A DNA stretch of 64,000 nt from Macrosteles quadrilineatus (taxonomy: Eukaryota > Arthropoda > Insecta > Hemiptera > Cicadellidae): positions 27,454,484 through 27,518,483 of the forward strand of contig NW_026542599.1 in assembly GCF_028750875.1 (NCBI RefSeq). The letters run 5' to 3'. The notes beneath the pieces are model-generated. The model made no database searches and was not told the DNA's origin. It saw only the letters and a program-made list of their open reading frames with translations. Both the position numbers and the translations under genes were made by a program. Below, piece by piece: positions 11,282 to 24,310 of this stretch. Position 1 is the first letter of the stretch. Each line of letters begins with the position of its first letter.

Positions 11282-11784
11282 GTAGGATTGTTTTATGTTA
11301 GGATTATTATTACGTAGGATATTATTACGAACCAACTACATTATGGTTGATTTTTATTTTTCAATAACACTTAAAGCCTGAGTCTGATCATGCACAATGA
11401 CCAATAGCTTTGCAACTAATACAAAACGTATTCAAATTATGTGGTTTTGTAAATAGAATATCTGTTTTCGTGGTAATAACTTTGAGAGGTACAGTATACT
11501 ATATGGGAAAAATCGTGACTTTGCAGGCTCGAGAACATTTTTATTAAAAATTTACTATGTCTCAATTTGAAGTGTCCAATATATTTCCAACATGATCTTG
11601 AATGAAAAACTTCATTTATATTATTTTTTAAGGGGTTCATTGATTTGTTTACAATACATTTCCACTTGAAAGGCTAATTAAAAAAAAAAACTTTCTTGAA
11701 ATGTCACGTTAATCAAAATAAGCTGTAAATAGTCCTTTGTACTCATGAAAAAGTTAAAAAAAGATATCTCATTCTAATAGAGAT
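11282..11784. other. Unique AT-rich sequence between array and second R5 copy
   Basis: No feature recognised. The open frame at 11437-11640 on the minus strand has no motif. Confidence 0.4.
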
Positions 11785-12080
11785 GTAGAGAGCAAAAGGT
11801 TCTTAGGAGTGAGTTAGAAGGTTTATATTTTGAGAGGATTGGAATCCCAGCATGATCGAAGTATCAAATTCGGATAACATTGGATATGTTTCGGAAAAGC
11901 CTTAAGCTATCCTGTCAATTATTCTTGACAACCAAAGCGATATCAAATGCAAGCTATCTCTTGTGTTTTCAGGTGGTGTATGTGACTTTTTACTTTAAAC
12001 ATATTACATTTCAGTGCTTTCAACATTGTTTTCCAACTTGTTCAGTAATTCTAGTCTTAAGATGAAGATAGTATTGATGT
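11785..12080 (+). repeat. Dispersed repeat R5, copy 2
   Basis: Aligns in order with 9650-9965. The sequence after it also aligns loosely with that after copy 1, and a satellite monomer follows both at about 240 bp. This marks an old segmental duplication of about 2.1 kb offset. Confidence 0.6.
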
Positions 12081-12323
12081 TAATAAATAGTAAAAAAAAA
12101 ACTTACCTGAGCAATGAAACCGACCTAGACAAGTTATCATAAGTAGGTTATCATAACCAATGAAATAGTAGACTATTTATGTTGATAGTTTGGAATACAT
12201 GCTAAATAACTAGATAAATACGTTCGCACCTAGTATCACAATAGTTAATTACTTAAATATTTATACCTCAATTTAATTTAAAGTGTTGCTTTCATCTGCA
12301 GTATGAGGGTTTGTTTATTAGAC

Positions 12324-12421
12324 TTAACCTCACGTGTCCTAACTAAACTGATCATCAAACTTATTCAGGAGTTGTCACCACTTGACAGGTAAATTAGCTT
12401 CGGTTCTCTCGTCGTCTGTGA
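12324..12421 (+). repeat. Isolated, diverged 113-bp satellite monomer
   Basis: It contains CACGTGTCCTAACTAAACTG, then GGAGTTGTCA, then GGTAAATTAGCTTCGGTT and CTCGTCGTCTGTGAG, matching the array monomers with small deletions. Confidence 0.75.
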
Positions 12422-14228
12422 GCATATGTTTGATAGGAAATTAACCAGTTTTATGCTCAAATCCATTCACTTTAACAAATGGTAAAATATCTGAGCTTCG
12501 ATTCGATAATCAAAAGGTTTCCGAACAGTTCATAAAAAGGTGGTGATGATAAATGTTTTTGTTTATACGTGTATTGTCTTTGTAATAGATTTAATCAAAA
12601 CTGTGTACAAACAGTACAAAATCGTGGTTTTGCAGATCCAACTAAATCTGTTATGTAAAATTTATCTTATCACAAAAAGTGTCCTAAATAATTCCTAACA
12701 ATTAGTTAGATGAAAAGTGTCTTCTTCTTATTATTATTTTTTTATAGAAGATTGGCTGATTTTTGCAACAAACAATAAACATCCACAGAAAGAAATTACG
12801 GAAATATATTACAATTCTTTAGTGAACGTCTTTAAAGGGAACACAAAGATATGTTAGTAGTTTCAGTTACTTCTTCAAACAAAAGGTTTCTTTTATCAAA
12901 GCTGTATCAATGTCTATTGTATCAAGTAGCTATTGTCGTCGATTGAGGCAATTATGGCAGATGAAATGTGGACTTTGAAATAATTTTATAAGTACTGTAT
13001 TTATATTCAACATTTATTAAATATTAAAACAATGTTAAAAAACCAATATTTTATGAATAACTCGCATCAGCATAGTTTAAGTTTCATAACAGTTTCATGT
13101 CAATCAAAAACATGATAATTTGTTGAATATTGTTTGTAACAATCAGAAGTAATTTTGTAATTGAATGTGGATTTTACCAATAACAGTCTGTCAAATTTCA
13201 ATTAATAACTGATCGATTTACAATTCTCGTTGTTATTGAAACTTAATTTTAAGTATATCATTTACCTTACGGAGATATTGACATACTTAACATTCGATGA
13301 TTGAACTTTGGAAAAGTTTTAGGATTAATAGAATCATGGAGCATCCTCACAAAGTATTCAAACATGTTTTAAGTACTAACAACTGTTTGAAACCTATTTA
13401 TATTGGACAATTCTTAAGAAAATACATGCTTAACATCAACAATAACAATAAAATGTCTTTCATCACAGCTGAGCTTTACAAATAAAGTGAATTCCCAATC
13501 TTTAAACACAATGTATCAGTTTTACATGTCCTAAAAATGTTTAGGATAGGTTAAGTAATGCTTTTTCTTGTCCCAAACAATACTTTATGTGAACTGTTTT
13601 GTCATTCATACACCTTTGCATTAATATAAGTTTTATAATATATTGTTGTTGTGTGTGATGATGACTCTTGTTGAATAATAATAATACACAATCTTTACTT
13701 GCAACATTTATTAGTATTTTATATTATCATGCATGTACTGTATCAAACCACCTTTTTCCTGACCAAAACAAAGTTTCGCTTAAGCTCAACAGAGTCACTA
13801 AGTATGTATTCTTTTATTAAGAGAAATATCGTTCGATATTTCTGGGACTAGGATGAACATTTTAAATACACTACTTATTACCTTGTTTTACTAATTAAGA
13901 ATGTTCCTTTTGATGCACTTTAAAGTGAGGTCATTAAGAGTTTTGAAACCATGGTAGTGCATCTACTTTAAAATAATTTGTTGGTGTTACACAAGGATAT
14001 TTATCATGTGTATTGTATACAATAAACTGCGTGATTCAGCACGATACAACACTATTAATGTCACTTGGGAGTTTTAGTGATAATCCATACTTCCTCTATA
14101 AAAATATGTTAAAAAATATTAAATTAAATTCTTTTTACCAAAAAAGTAATCCTCATTCTAATCGATTGAATGTAGGCTATTTTTTTTTTAGAATGACTTT
14201 TTCCCAAAAGATTACACCAAACAATTTG
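12422..14228. other. AT-rich non-coding stretch
   Basis: Nothing supported. Short frames at 13297-13485 and 14013-14231 lack motifs. Confidence 0.45.
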
Positions 14229-14356
14229 TGATTTTTACTTGCATCGCTTGATGGCGCCGTGGGACATAATGACAGTTGTGATGTCATATTTCACCCTCTC
14301 GTTAGTGTCATACTGAGTGACGTCACGAACTCCACCAATCAATGTGTCACCATGAC
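14229..14356 (+). repeat. Dispersed repeat R1, copy 1
   Basis: Shares GACATAATGA, ATGTCATATTTC, CCTCTCGTTAGTG and ATGTGTCAC-like blocks in order with 39431-39548. It holds a perfect TGACGTCA (CRE) at about 14317-14324. Copy identity is moderate. Confidence 0.7.
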
Positions 14357-14925
14357 ACCATTTAATTCAATTAAACAATGTCATTGTTTAATAGTCTTGA
14401 CAGTTAAGTTGTATGAGTTTTAACTCTCCACCATCTAAACTTTATAGTATGTAAACAAATGCAACAGCAACTGTTAATATATTGAATTTTTAAATTATTC
14501 ATACAACAATTAAAATCATATTTTCAGGGTCACTATTTAGGTTTGAATGAAGTTAATCTGGTAAATATCAGAGGAAGAATGTATTGAGTAATATAGTGGA
14601 ACATAATATCAATTATTTTGAATTAACATTTTGCTGCTAATGCATTTGTACGTATAAACACAGGAAATGGATTATCAACGCCCGCACAATTTATTCGAAT
14701 TGTTAGAAATCATTGCAATACAATCATTAGAGTTTCATTTTTATCACTCAAAACATTTGGAGTTTTACCTATCACGTACCGTAGTAACTTAAATAATTAA
14801 CTGATTCTCATAATAATCTTTATAGAAAATTAAAGCTAAGAATATGAACGGTTATCTAATGATCCACTTTACAAAAACATATAATACATTTCAGTTTATC
14901 TCAGACGTAAAGTACTTAAACACGA
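14357..14925. other. AT-rich non-coding stretch
   Basis: Nothing recognised. Confidence 0.4.
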
Positions 14926-15310
14926 AATGAGGTAAGTCTGTGAGTGTGTAGATGTGTGTTTGAATGTGTTAAGAGCTACAGGCTACACCTATTGCCCGAT
15001 TTTGATTAAATTTGGTAACTTATGTGGTTAATAATCTATAGTATCTCTAGGTGTTTATTATATTGATTGGCAATGGTGGTTTTGCTCTGAAAACTCACGA
15101 AACGCCGAAAAAATATATTTTTACAAAAACTACATGAACGGTTTCGCAGCCCCTATTGTTGTAGAAATAGCTCAAATGTATTTTTACTTAAGTTATTTCC
15201 CCACAAAATAACTGAAAATACAATTATTGGAAAAACGGCTTGCCGGACTTTTGTGGTTTCCCCATAAAACATCATAGTTACTTCCATCGCTTACTATGCG
15301 CTTTGAATAA
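14926..15310 (+). mobile_element. Possible degenerate Helitron-like fragment
   Basis: A GT-rich run (about 14938-14970) is followed by TTGCCCGATTTTGATTAAA and similar text. That arrangement is common just inside insect Helitron 5' ends. No TC start or CTAG terminus could be placed, so this is a weak call. Confidence 0.3.
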
Positions 15311-15894
15311 TAAAGGTTTTCGAGTGAAAGTATGTGTTAGATTGCTGATAATATTTATTTAATCCAATTTTGAGTTACATGATCGTACACGCTACAATGA
15401 ACATATGTAATATAAAATCTGTTTAAAACAAAGTATAAAGGTGGAGGTGGAGTTTGCTAGACTCATTGTAAGCTTCTTAGATTAAATCTAGGTCCACTTA
15501 GGACACTGTGGTACATAATGTTAAATAGAAACATTGGTATTACTTAGGGACCTCTTTATTTCCATGCACCAACATTTTATGACACTTTTTCATTTATTTG
15601 TATACTGCTTTCTACTATAGGTCCTTATCAGTTAAAATATGGAGTGATTCAAATGATCTAAAAAGCATATATTTATTACCCAGTCCATATTCAAACATGT
15701 GTAATCATGGCAAAACTAAGCATAAAACCTAAAAATAGATTTTATAAAAGCCCTACAAGACAACTATGGCTCATTGCAGGAAGCATAACGTTATCATGAA
15801 AGTGAATTTAGCCTATTACTTATGAATGACAAAATACACGTTCTTATTCACTACAAGTACCGGAGGACACATACAACCCACATAAAAGAATTAT
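15311..15894. other. AT-rich non-coding stretch
   Basis: Nothing recognised. Confidence 0.4.
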
Positions 15895-16378
15895 TCATGA
15901 AAATATATTAAGAATATATTTCAATATGTAAAAATTTCTCAAAATATAGTTAATATATATAGTTGTACAAATATATAATTCCATTCTATATTCCTAATAT
16001 AGTATAAATATATAAAGAAAATAGTTGGCATTATATATAAATTTAATACTTTAGAACATATATTAGAATGTATTTTAAATATAAATCGAGTATAAGTTTA
16101 TTATAAATTAATCGTATTTCTCATAATACATTTTGAATATATTTATTAAAATATATTTAAAGTGTATATTGTATGTTATATTTATAATATATATTTGTAA
16201 ATATATTTCGTATAATATTTAAATATATTTTAAATATAGTTTAAGATTATTCAACGTTTTACATTTATATTTTAAATGTATTTGTTCAATATATTAAAAA
16301 TATATTTTAACATTTACATTTCTAATACAAAATAGATTTATATTATAAATATATTCCACATATATATATGCGGCCATA
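15895..16378. repeat. AT-rich array, left (AATATATTT-type units)
   Basis: About 480 bp made almost entirely of irregular AATATATTTTAAATATA-like words of roughly 20 bp. A similar array lies at 17265-17540. Confidence 0.75.
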
Positions 16379-16471
16379 TTGATTTAATTATGTTCAGTTG
16401 AGCAGTGTTGTGCCGGCGATAGGTGGGTGTAGGACTGCGTCCGTAGGTTATATGTTGTGGACTTAACAGAT

Positions 16472-16850
16472 ATATGCGTATCTACAGGATTTTTTCTGAA
16501 GAAATAAGAAAGAGTATGCATGGAAGTGTCTTTTGTTTAAATGTGTGTGTGATTATTAGGCCAGGCAACAAAAATTAGTGCTAATTTGGACCTAACCTCA
16601 AAAAATGAGTGTTAGTCATTTAGGTTACGGCCTAGTTGCACGATTCTAGCTTAAGGCAATATGCCTAATATGCGTATCTGTAGAATGTTTGCTGAAGAAA
16701 CAAGAAAGAGTATAAGTGAAATTGTCTAGTCTTTAAATATGTGTAATTATTAGGCTAGGCATTAAAAATGAGTGCTAATTTGGACCTAACCTCAAAACAT
16801 GAGTGTTAGTAATTTGGATACGGCCTACATAGTTGTACGATTTTACGGTA
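16472..16850 (+). repeat. Two-copy tandem duplication, 196-bp offset
   Basis: Copy 1 starts at 16472 and copy 2 at 16668. Both contain ATATGCGTATCT, AGAAAGAGTAT, TTTGGACCTAACCTCAAAA and ATGAGTGTTAGT in order. They are similar but clearly diverged. Confidence 0.85.
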
Positions 16851-17187
16851 AGTGGATCAACTGTTTATAAATTAGAATACATACGGTACATTTACCAATA
16901 AAAATGTACGTTATTCAATCTATTTTTACAAACAGCATTCTAGCCTATTTTTTGCCTATATTCTAGCTAAATATTTGCGCAAGTCTGAATTTTTACTACT
17001 ATAGTAACGATATCAGGCCGGCCTACATCCCGAATGAAGCAAATCTGTGTAATTAGTAAACCTAAAATACTACGATAATACATTTGGATAAAGCTTCTCT
17101 CAATTAAAAGCATAACATTTTTCCATAAAAGAGCTGTCTAAGTAGTCCTAAATTATAGACCTGGTTTTGTTTAACCCGCCAAATGTT

Positions 17188-17250
17188 AAGCGTCGTAAAA
17201 GCGACTCATAACACACCACCGTGGTGTTATGCGTCGCTTTAGCGACTCAC
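17188..17250. repeat. GC-rich palindrome with nested hairpins
   Basis: Arms of about 30 bp around ACCACCGTGGTG. Each arm holds its own dyad (GTCGTAAAAGCGAC on the left, perfect GTCGCTTTAGCGAC on the right). Its CpG content stands out against the AT-rich surroundings. Confidence 0.75.
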
Positions 17251-17264
17251 AAACACTGTTTAAA

Positions 17265-17540
17265 CAGCTTTATATATTATTTATATATTTGAAATAGATT
17301 ATATTAAATATATTTTTAATATACTAGCCCTTTTCCATATTTAAAATATATTATAAGAACACATTTGAAATATATAATTTATATATAAATACCACAAATG
17401 AAATATAACTAAATATATTACTCGGTCCCATAATTTGCATATTTAAAATATATTGACAATATATATTAGCAAATATATAGCTTTATATTTCAAATATATT
17501 TTTTTTATATATTTTCAATATAAATTTTCTATGTGGGAAT
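17265..17540. repeat. AT-rich array, right
   Basis: Same AATATATTT-type words as 15895-16378, closing the other side of the 16.4-17.26 kb core. Confidence 0.7.
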
Positions 17541-20500
17541 ATAAAGCGCATTTGAAGTAGATAAATCCATCACTTCGATGAATGTGTTATTTTGTCTCGT
17601 TTCCAATGTCTATCTGTTTAGTGACAGTGAAATTAAAAAGAGCTCTTCAGTTTTCAGTTATCGTTATATAAAAAGTGCTAAACTAACTATTTTATTTTAT
17701 TTGAATTTTTACGGGACCAAATATTTAAAACTCAATAATGATACATGCAAGCTATGGTTTAGCATGGTGTTTCTGATTCGCATTAAAAATGTGTTTGTAG
17801 TAAGCATTCAATTTAGTAATATATTGTCAAGAAACATAAAAAAACTCAATTTATACCATTCAAACAAACGTTGAAACATTAGATCATGTATAGTTTATGT
17901 TCATTATAAAGCAAAATTCTTATTTATTTTAATAGATCATGAATGAAAAAAAACAAATATGATGTTAAACACAAAGTTCTGTTTATGTAAATATTAACAT
18001 ATTAACTGTTGTTCTATAGTAGTGTTCTGTCTATTTTGATGCCACCATGCTACATTTTAGTCTTGTAATTATTGACTGCTGAGACGAGCTGATGTGGTAA
18101 ATTTACATTCACCGACGACCCCTTAAGTTTCAGTAGTTTCTAAATGTGTGGCTTGCTTAAAATAAACTTTATACGTAACTATCAGCTGCTCATAACATTA
18201 TACATACAAAAAATAAATTATAATCAAATTATTGTTTTACAGATTTTCAATAATAAAAATCGTAAAAAATACTTATCTCAAATTTCAAGACTGTTTGAGT
18301 AATCAGTACCGAATATTAGGGATTCAATGACTTATTACAGATTTATGAATAGTTTAAATTACATTCACGATAATTGCTCAGCCCACTTAGTTAGAAACTA
18401 CTCATAACCTCTTGTTAATGATGTTAAAATGTTTCAAATAATGTTGTAAATGTAATTAGACCAGTAAAATAATGTATCCTAATAATAAATAGACAATCAA
18501 AATCCTTTAGTTATGTTCTAACTATTTAATACACATAACACTTATGGTTTTTTTCAAATTTAATAGCTTAATGATTTTTAGTCCTCATGACTTAATATTT
18601 TTACTAACATTTACGCTAATTTAATTTCTGGGGAAAATTATGCAGCAAATGTTTAACAATTTTTACATTTTTACAAAATCTCTAGTTGAGGTAATAAGCT
18701 ATGAAATAACAGTTTTAGAGAAATTAAAACTTGAGGTTGTATTTATTTTCATAACCAACTTCACATGTTTTGACGATGTTAAAAATAAGAATATCATACT
18801 GTACATTGTTAACAAATCAATCTGGATGTCAATTCTTCCTTCTTTCGATTAAATAAACTTTTAGGTTGCAGCTTCGAATAAATTTAAAGAGAAAATACAT
18901 ATTTCTTCTTTTAATTTCGTAAGGCAAAGTATAGCTAACAAATTATTACATTTGTTTATAGTTTACAGTTGTTATAATATAAAGTAATTTATTATAATCC
19001 TAACTAACCTAGGCTAGTATAGTATATTACGGTTCATAGCTTATGGGTTCCAAGTGTTATCCTCCGCTCTCCGAAACGGACACTTCAATCATTGTAGGAT
19101 TTAGATTGTTTTAAGAGAATTTTTTTCCAGAATCCCGTCGAAACACAAAAATAAAGAAACAATTACGGGTATTTCAATGGGCTTAGCTTTTTGTTCCTTT
19201 AAAACATTATTTTCTAAGGCATTCAAATACAAATTCACTTTGGACACAACTCACATCCAGCATTTAAAACAATTATGTTTTTTGCTCTAAAGGTTAGTGG
19301 TGTAATCAAAATTAATTGATTCGCTAAATTAAGAAAATATTAATTATTCATCCGTGTATTAAGTTAGTAGAATATTTTATATTTACATTCTTAGGTCTTG
19401 ATTTATACCATAGCCACCCTTTAACGATGTAGGTGACTCAAATTCCCATATTAGTATATATAAAAAGTTCCCAGTTAATTATTACAAATATCCATTTAGG
19501 ATGTTTTTCTTGTATTTTTAAAATATAAATGAGCTTTTTAACATGCACGGTAGTAATAATTGCGTTTCAAAAATAATAATTTAAAGAAAGATAGACAATT
19601 CGAATCACGATTAGATTCAAATCCTAAGCCTTCATGTAAAAATGTTGGTTGATAAACATTTTGTTACTGCATAAGGTAACGAAATAACAAATAATATTTT
19701 ATTATTTGTCTATTATTACTTTGAATTGTGAATTAATAAATATAAATAGGGTCATTCTTTCTATCAATTTTATCAATGCTACCTAACAAATGCAGTCTTA
19801 AGAATACGAAGAACTGCTGTAGATGAGAAGATTGCACATTAACCATTGAATAATTAATTGAATAAACTCTAAACCAGTTTAAGGATCAGATCAATGGCTA
19901 AACTTGCACCTGCCAATTACACACAACAACTACACTAATTATTGAACTATACAGTTACTATCTCACTAAGCCAAATAGTGTTAATAGGCTGATAACTGTG
20001 GCACTTTGGCTTACATTTGATTTAATATTTATACAAACTCCACTTGCTTAGTGATGATATAAATGTATATATTTTAAGTGCCACTATATATTCATACAAA
20101 TTCATTAGCTGAAAATTTTGAAACATCACGTATGTCTAGGAAAATCTAATTAAATATTATAAATATATGATCTTAAAACAATTATTAAGACATGGGTTAT
20201 CATTTTTATGTTGGACACCTCATTGTAAATTCTTTATTGTTAGGTTAATCACTCAGTAAATACTCAATGAATATTATTACACGCCATTAACGAAACTGAG
20301 TTTAAGAATATTTAATAATTTATGATATTTTTTTGTATATATTAGCTTGATTCAATTTCCACCTACTTTTATCACATGATCCTTTTTATTTAGCTATTTC
20401 CCCTTCGACAAAATCATCATTATAAAGCCACGCATCATTATATCATCATTATAAGATGGTGCAAAACACTTTAGTTTAATAAACATACATCTTTTGGTAT

Positions 20501-23500
20501 CCAAACGCTATTCATTAACAGTTGTCAAATTTACAGTAATTAGAGGGATAAAGGTATCCGATTCTGGATATGTCCAACAACATTATCATTACAATGATGA
20601 AACTCTGGTCCCATTGCGGATTACAGCATGCGTATTGCTGCGGAAACCAAAATTCATGGAAGCCGAAGTTTAATTGGCTTTCGACGCATAGCAGCGTGTT
20701 TGAAAACTCATTTGACACACTGAATCCGCTTTGATGGATGTCAAAGCGTATTTTTTTTTATAATAAAGAATTTATGTTTTTTATTTTACATTTCAGTAAT
20801 ATATGAATTGTGTTCCAATTGATTATGTATACATTAACTTTATTCACTAGGCTGTTCAGGATTATTGTTTTGCTAAGCTGTAGCACAGATATAAGAGTAT
20901 ACTTTGTTGTAGCATTTCCATCTACGTACACTGAAATTTCCCATTATTATGATTTGTTCCTCTGGTACAAAATGTTTTCTCCGTTAACCACGCCTTCATG
21001 TAAAGTTTTTTTTTAAAGATCAACTGTTCAATTATACAAACAAAACCTGCTTCAAAAACCTGAATGAACCAGGTGTTAGCACAATTTGTTTTCAGTGGTA
21101 GAATTTGCAATAAGAGGAATTTGAAAATGAGCTATATGACACACATTTGTGACTTAAATTCGTTTCTTTTGTAAAAAGGTAAAAATCATATTTAATTAAC
21201 CGTTTCGTCGGTAAAATTCAAAATAGTGTATTTACTGCAAAATATTTGGATTTCAATATTCACATGTGTTTTTACTTTTACAGTTTTTTGTCTTTATCAA
21301 AATTTGTATTTGCACGAAAAAAGGTAAAGGTCAAATGGCTTTGGATTTCCAGATAAAGATAAGTCGTTATCGGTGGATAAAAGGGTATTCTGCAGGAAGA
21401 TGATCTCTATATAGGCCTATTGCGATAAGAAATAAAGATACGAAACCTTCTCTTAGTTCTAATACGGTTTGTTTCCACAAACTCAACTTCAATATTATTA
21501 GCATATATTTTATTGACTATCTTGACCGTTATAAAGTTTTATACTACATTACGTTTCGACTATATGAAAATAATCCTTTGTATTAAATGAATTTGAAATG
21601 TTGACTGAAGTATTGAAATAGGGTTTTATTTCAAAGATTGTATCAACAATAGAGCAATCCTCAATATTTTAATAACAAACAAATTGTTTTGGTAAAGTAA
21701 TATTTGATTAAGTTACATATGCATGGACATTAGCTATACAGTCATAAACATAGTGTTTCTGCCTGATCGATTACACTGCAATATGTAAAAGATGAATAAA
21801 TAATTAAAGTACAATACAATACCTTAAAATAATAAACTTGCAGTTTTAATAACTAAAAATATATTTATTGCAGATTTTTTAAGCTTTTTTGTCATAAAAG
21901 CTTTATTTTTAACAAAATTGCTATTTTCTTATGGTAAGTAAAAAATAATTTTGTAGAAAATGAAAATATTAAGCTATCGATACCAACAAACCAAATAAAA
22001 TAATTAAATATAAGAGTACAGTTGTCAAGTTGTACCCAAGGAAGCACAGCTTGGATATGGAATAAATATAAGAATTAAGCATCTTGAGGTTATAGCCCTA
22101 CCATGTAGCCAATTAGGTAGTATACTTTAATTTAGGAAGAATCTAATTTAAGCTGGTAGTAGAATTGAGATGAATTAAAAGACTAAGTAGGCCAAAGACA
22201 TATATATTTTACGGTTCTCAAATTTCACAAAATACACTTTCCCAATAAAATCAATTATGCTCTTATTACTTCCAAATATTGTACTAAATAATAAAATACT
22301 GGAAAGATCTTACTTTAATCAGAGACACTGGGTTTAATGGTCAAAACAGGCACTAGCAGATACCATGCAAACTAGAAGTGGCACAAAGAAGCTACTGGAC
22401 CAAGAAGTGGTAGTACCAAGAACAAGAAGTGGTTGATATCTGTCTGAAAACAACACACAAACCCGATAAAAACTATTCTCTACAAATTCTAATAATTAAA
22501 AGTGGATTTAAGATCCTTACAACACCTTGTGAAAATGTGCTTCTCAAGAACAAAACTCTACAGGTCTGTATGAACTATACTTGTTTTCTTTTCTTGTAAA
22601 ATGCATTAAAATTGATTTGAAAACTATTCTTTACTTTACAGGTTTTTCCAAAAATGATTTCTACAAATGCTATATACAATAAATCTCCTAAAATCTTATT
22701 ATTAAACAATATTAAAATCTACTTACAATTTATACAGCAACCACATTTTAGTAGACCATTTTTCTAGTGAACTTAACTGACAAACTTGAATTTGTTATCT
22801 AAGAACACTACCAACCCTACAAAACTAAATCTTTTAAACTGCTGGACACTATTATTTCTTAATCTTACTCTACCCAATGATTAAATGATTTGATTTTGTT
22901 TTAGTTATTTCAATTAAACTAATTTCCATCGGTACAAGGTTTGAAACAATAGGGTGCAAATACAAAACTTCGCCAATTATTGACAAAATATGCAACTTAA
23001 CCCATCGTCTGCCATGGGTTAAACAATTTCATTAGCTAATTTCAAGGGAATCTTAACATAAATAAGTTATGTTTCAGTGACTTGGGATTATCAATATGTT
23101 TGCAGTGAATGCCACAAGTCGTATTTTTAAGTTTGACCTAAAGTAACGTGTTTAGTCACCTGTGGTTCATTTCACAAAGTATCTCAACTGCCTCTACAGG
23201 TTCCGTTCATGTTCTATTGTTTGATTCTATTATTAGAACACCAGTTGGCAGGTATTTCACCACTTTAAATATTTAAACCTGTATAGGTATTTATACTTCA
23301 GATGGTGCATTTTCAAATCTCAGATAAAACTACGATAGTCAGAAAAAAATAAATGTATAGATAGTGATTAGGAAGGTCAATGGATAGTTAATAATATTTT
23401 GAACATGCACTAATAACTAAATACAAATTTAACAAAAATGCAAGCTGTAAATTGTATGTAGGGCATATGCAAGACATGTATTTAATTGTAGATTTAAGCA

Positions 23501-24095
23501 AGAATTAAAAGATGCCTCTGGATATTTTAAATTGTATAGTAAAAATAATTTAAATATCAACCTGAGGTCAATATCGAGATATCAATAAATATTTACAAGT
23601 CAGAATTCTTTTTTAACATTTTTTTCTGACATAAAAAATGCATATACAGTGTTAAGCAAATACATTTGACAGATATTCTTATTTCGTTTCAATTTACTGT
23701 AACATGTTTTCGGATTTAAAAAAGTTTTTTTGTAAAAAAAATAAAATCTCACTTAAAAACTAACAACTAAATTTAAATAACGGTAAGTTAAAATATCATT
23801 CATTCTTGCCCACGCTGTTTATTTGGCCAAAATAAACAAGGAAAATGGAGCCTTTTAGTTTTCCACTAAGCACTTTTCATGTATACGTGGGTGCATATAA
23901 ATGCTTTTGTTTTTGTTCTTTTTAGGTGTGGTTATAAGTCTTGTAGCTGTACGTAATTTCCTATTGAGAACATAGTCATTATTTTATTTGAGTTTGAATC
24001 ATGCATAGAAACTTGTGACATATATCCAGGTCGTATTTAGGATGTAAGTGAAGATTTTAGCGAACTTCTCGTAAAGAGAACGAGCTCTTGGCAAA
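17541..24095. other. Long AT-rich non-coding stretch
   Basis: Small open frames (for example 17578-17874 and 18640-18852) show no motif and have the composition of their surroundings. About 20580-20750 is locally GC-richer and ends in a hairpin (CGCTTTGA, 6 bases, TCAAAGCG). About 22366-22435 repeats AGAAGTGG several times. No gene is supported. Confidence 0.45.
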
Positions 24096-24310
24096 ACTTA
24101 GACCTGGGACTGATTAATACAAAAGCGTGGATCTCATCGTGAGGTTCTCTCACGTATGTTTTCCACGAGAGCCTGTTACGCGGGAGACCCTGTTTATTGA
24201 CTTAGGATAGGCGGATATAGAGGCTATTTTTGGAAACCTTACCCTGTTTTACAACTGCTTTGTTCTCATTCAACGTGTGTAGAATCCGGGTATTATTCAG
24301 AATCTAAAAT
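24096..24310 (+). repeat. Dispersed repeat R4, copy 1
   Basis: Matches 54190-54400 in order: TTCTCTCACGTA, GAGACCCTGTTTAT against GGTGCTGTTTAT, TTAGGA, ACCTTACCCT and TCATTC.ACGT. Both copies are GC-richer than their flanks. The type of element is unknown. Confidence 0.6.

Larger units (their letters stand above)
16379..17264. other. Unique core between two AT-rich arrays
   Basis: Composition is more normal here. The core contains the 196-bp tandem duplication and the palindrome listed separately. No exon is recognised. Confidence 0.5.

Noticed and set aside
12097..12112. Minus-strand splice donor (CTCAG|GTAAGT)
   Set aside because: A good donor word, but no coding or exon-like sequence precedes it on that strand.
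20515..20718. GC-richer minus-strand open frame
   Set aside because: Slightly unusual composition but no recognisable family on either strand. Left as unexplained DNA.
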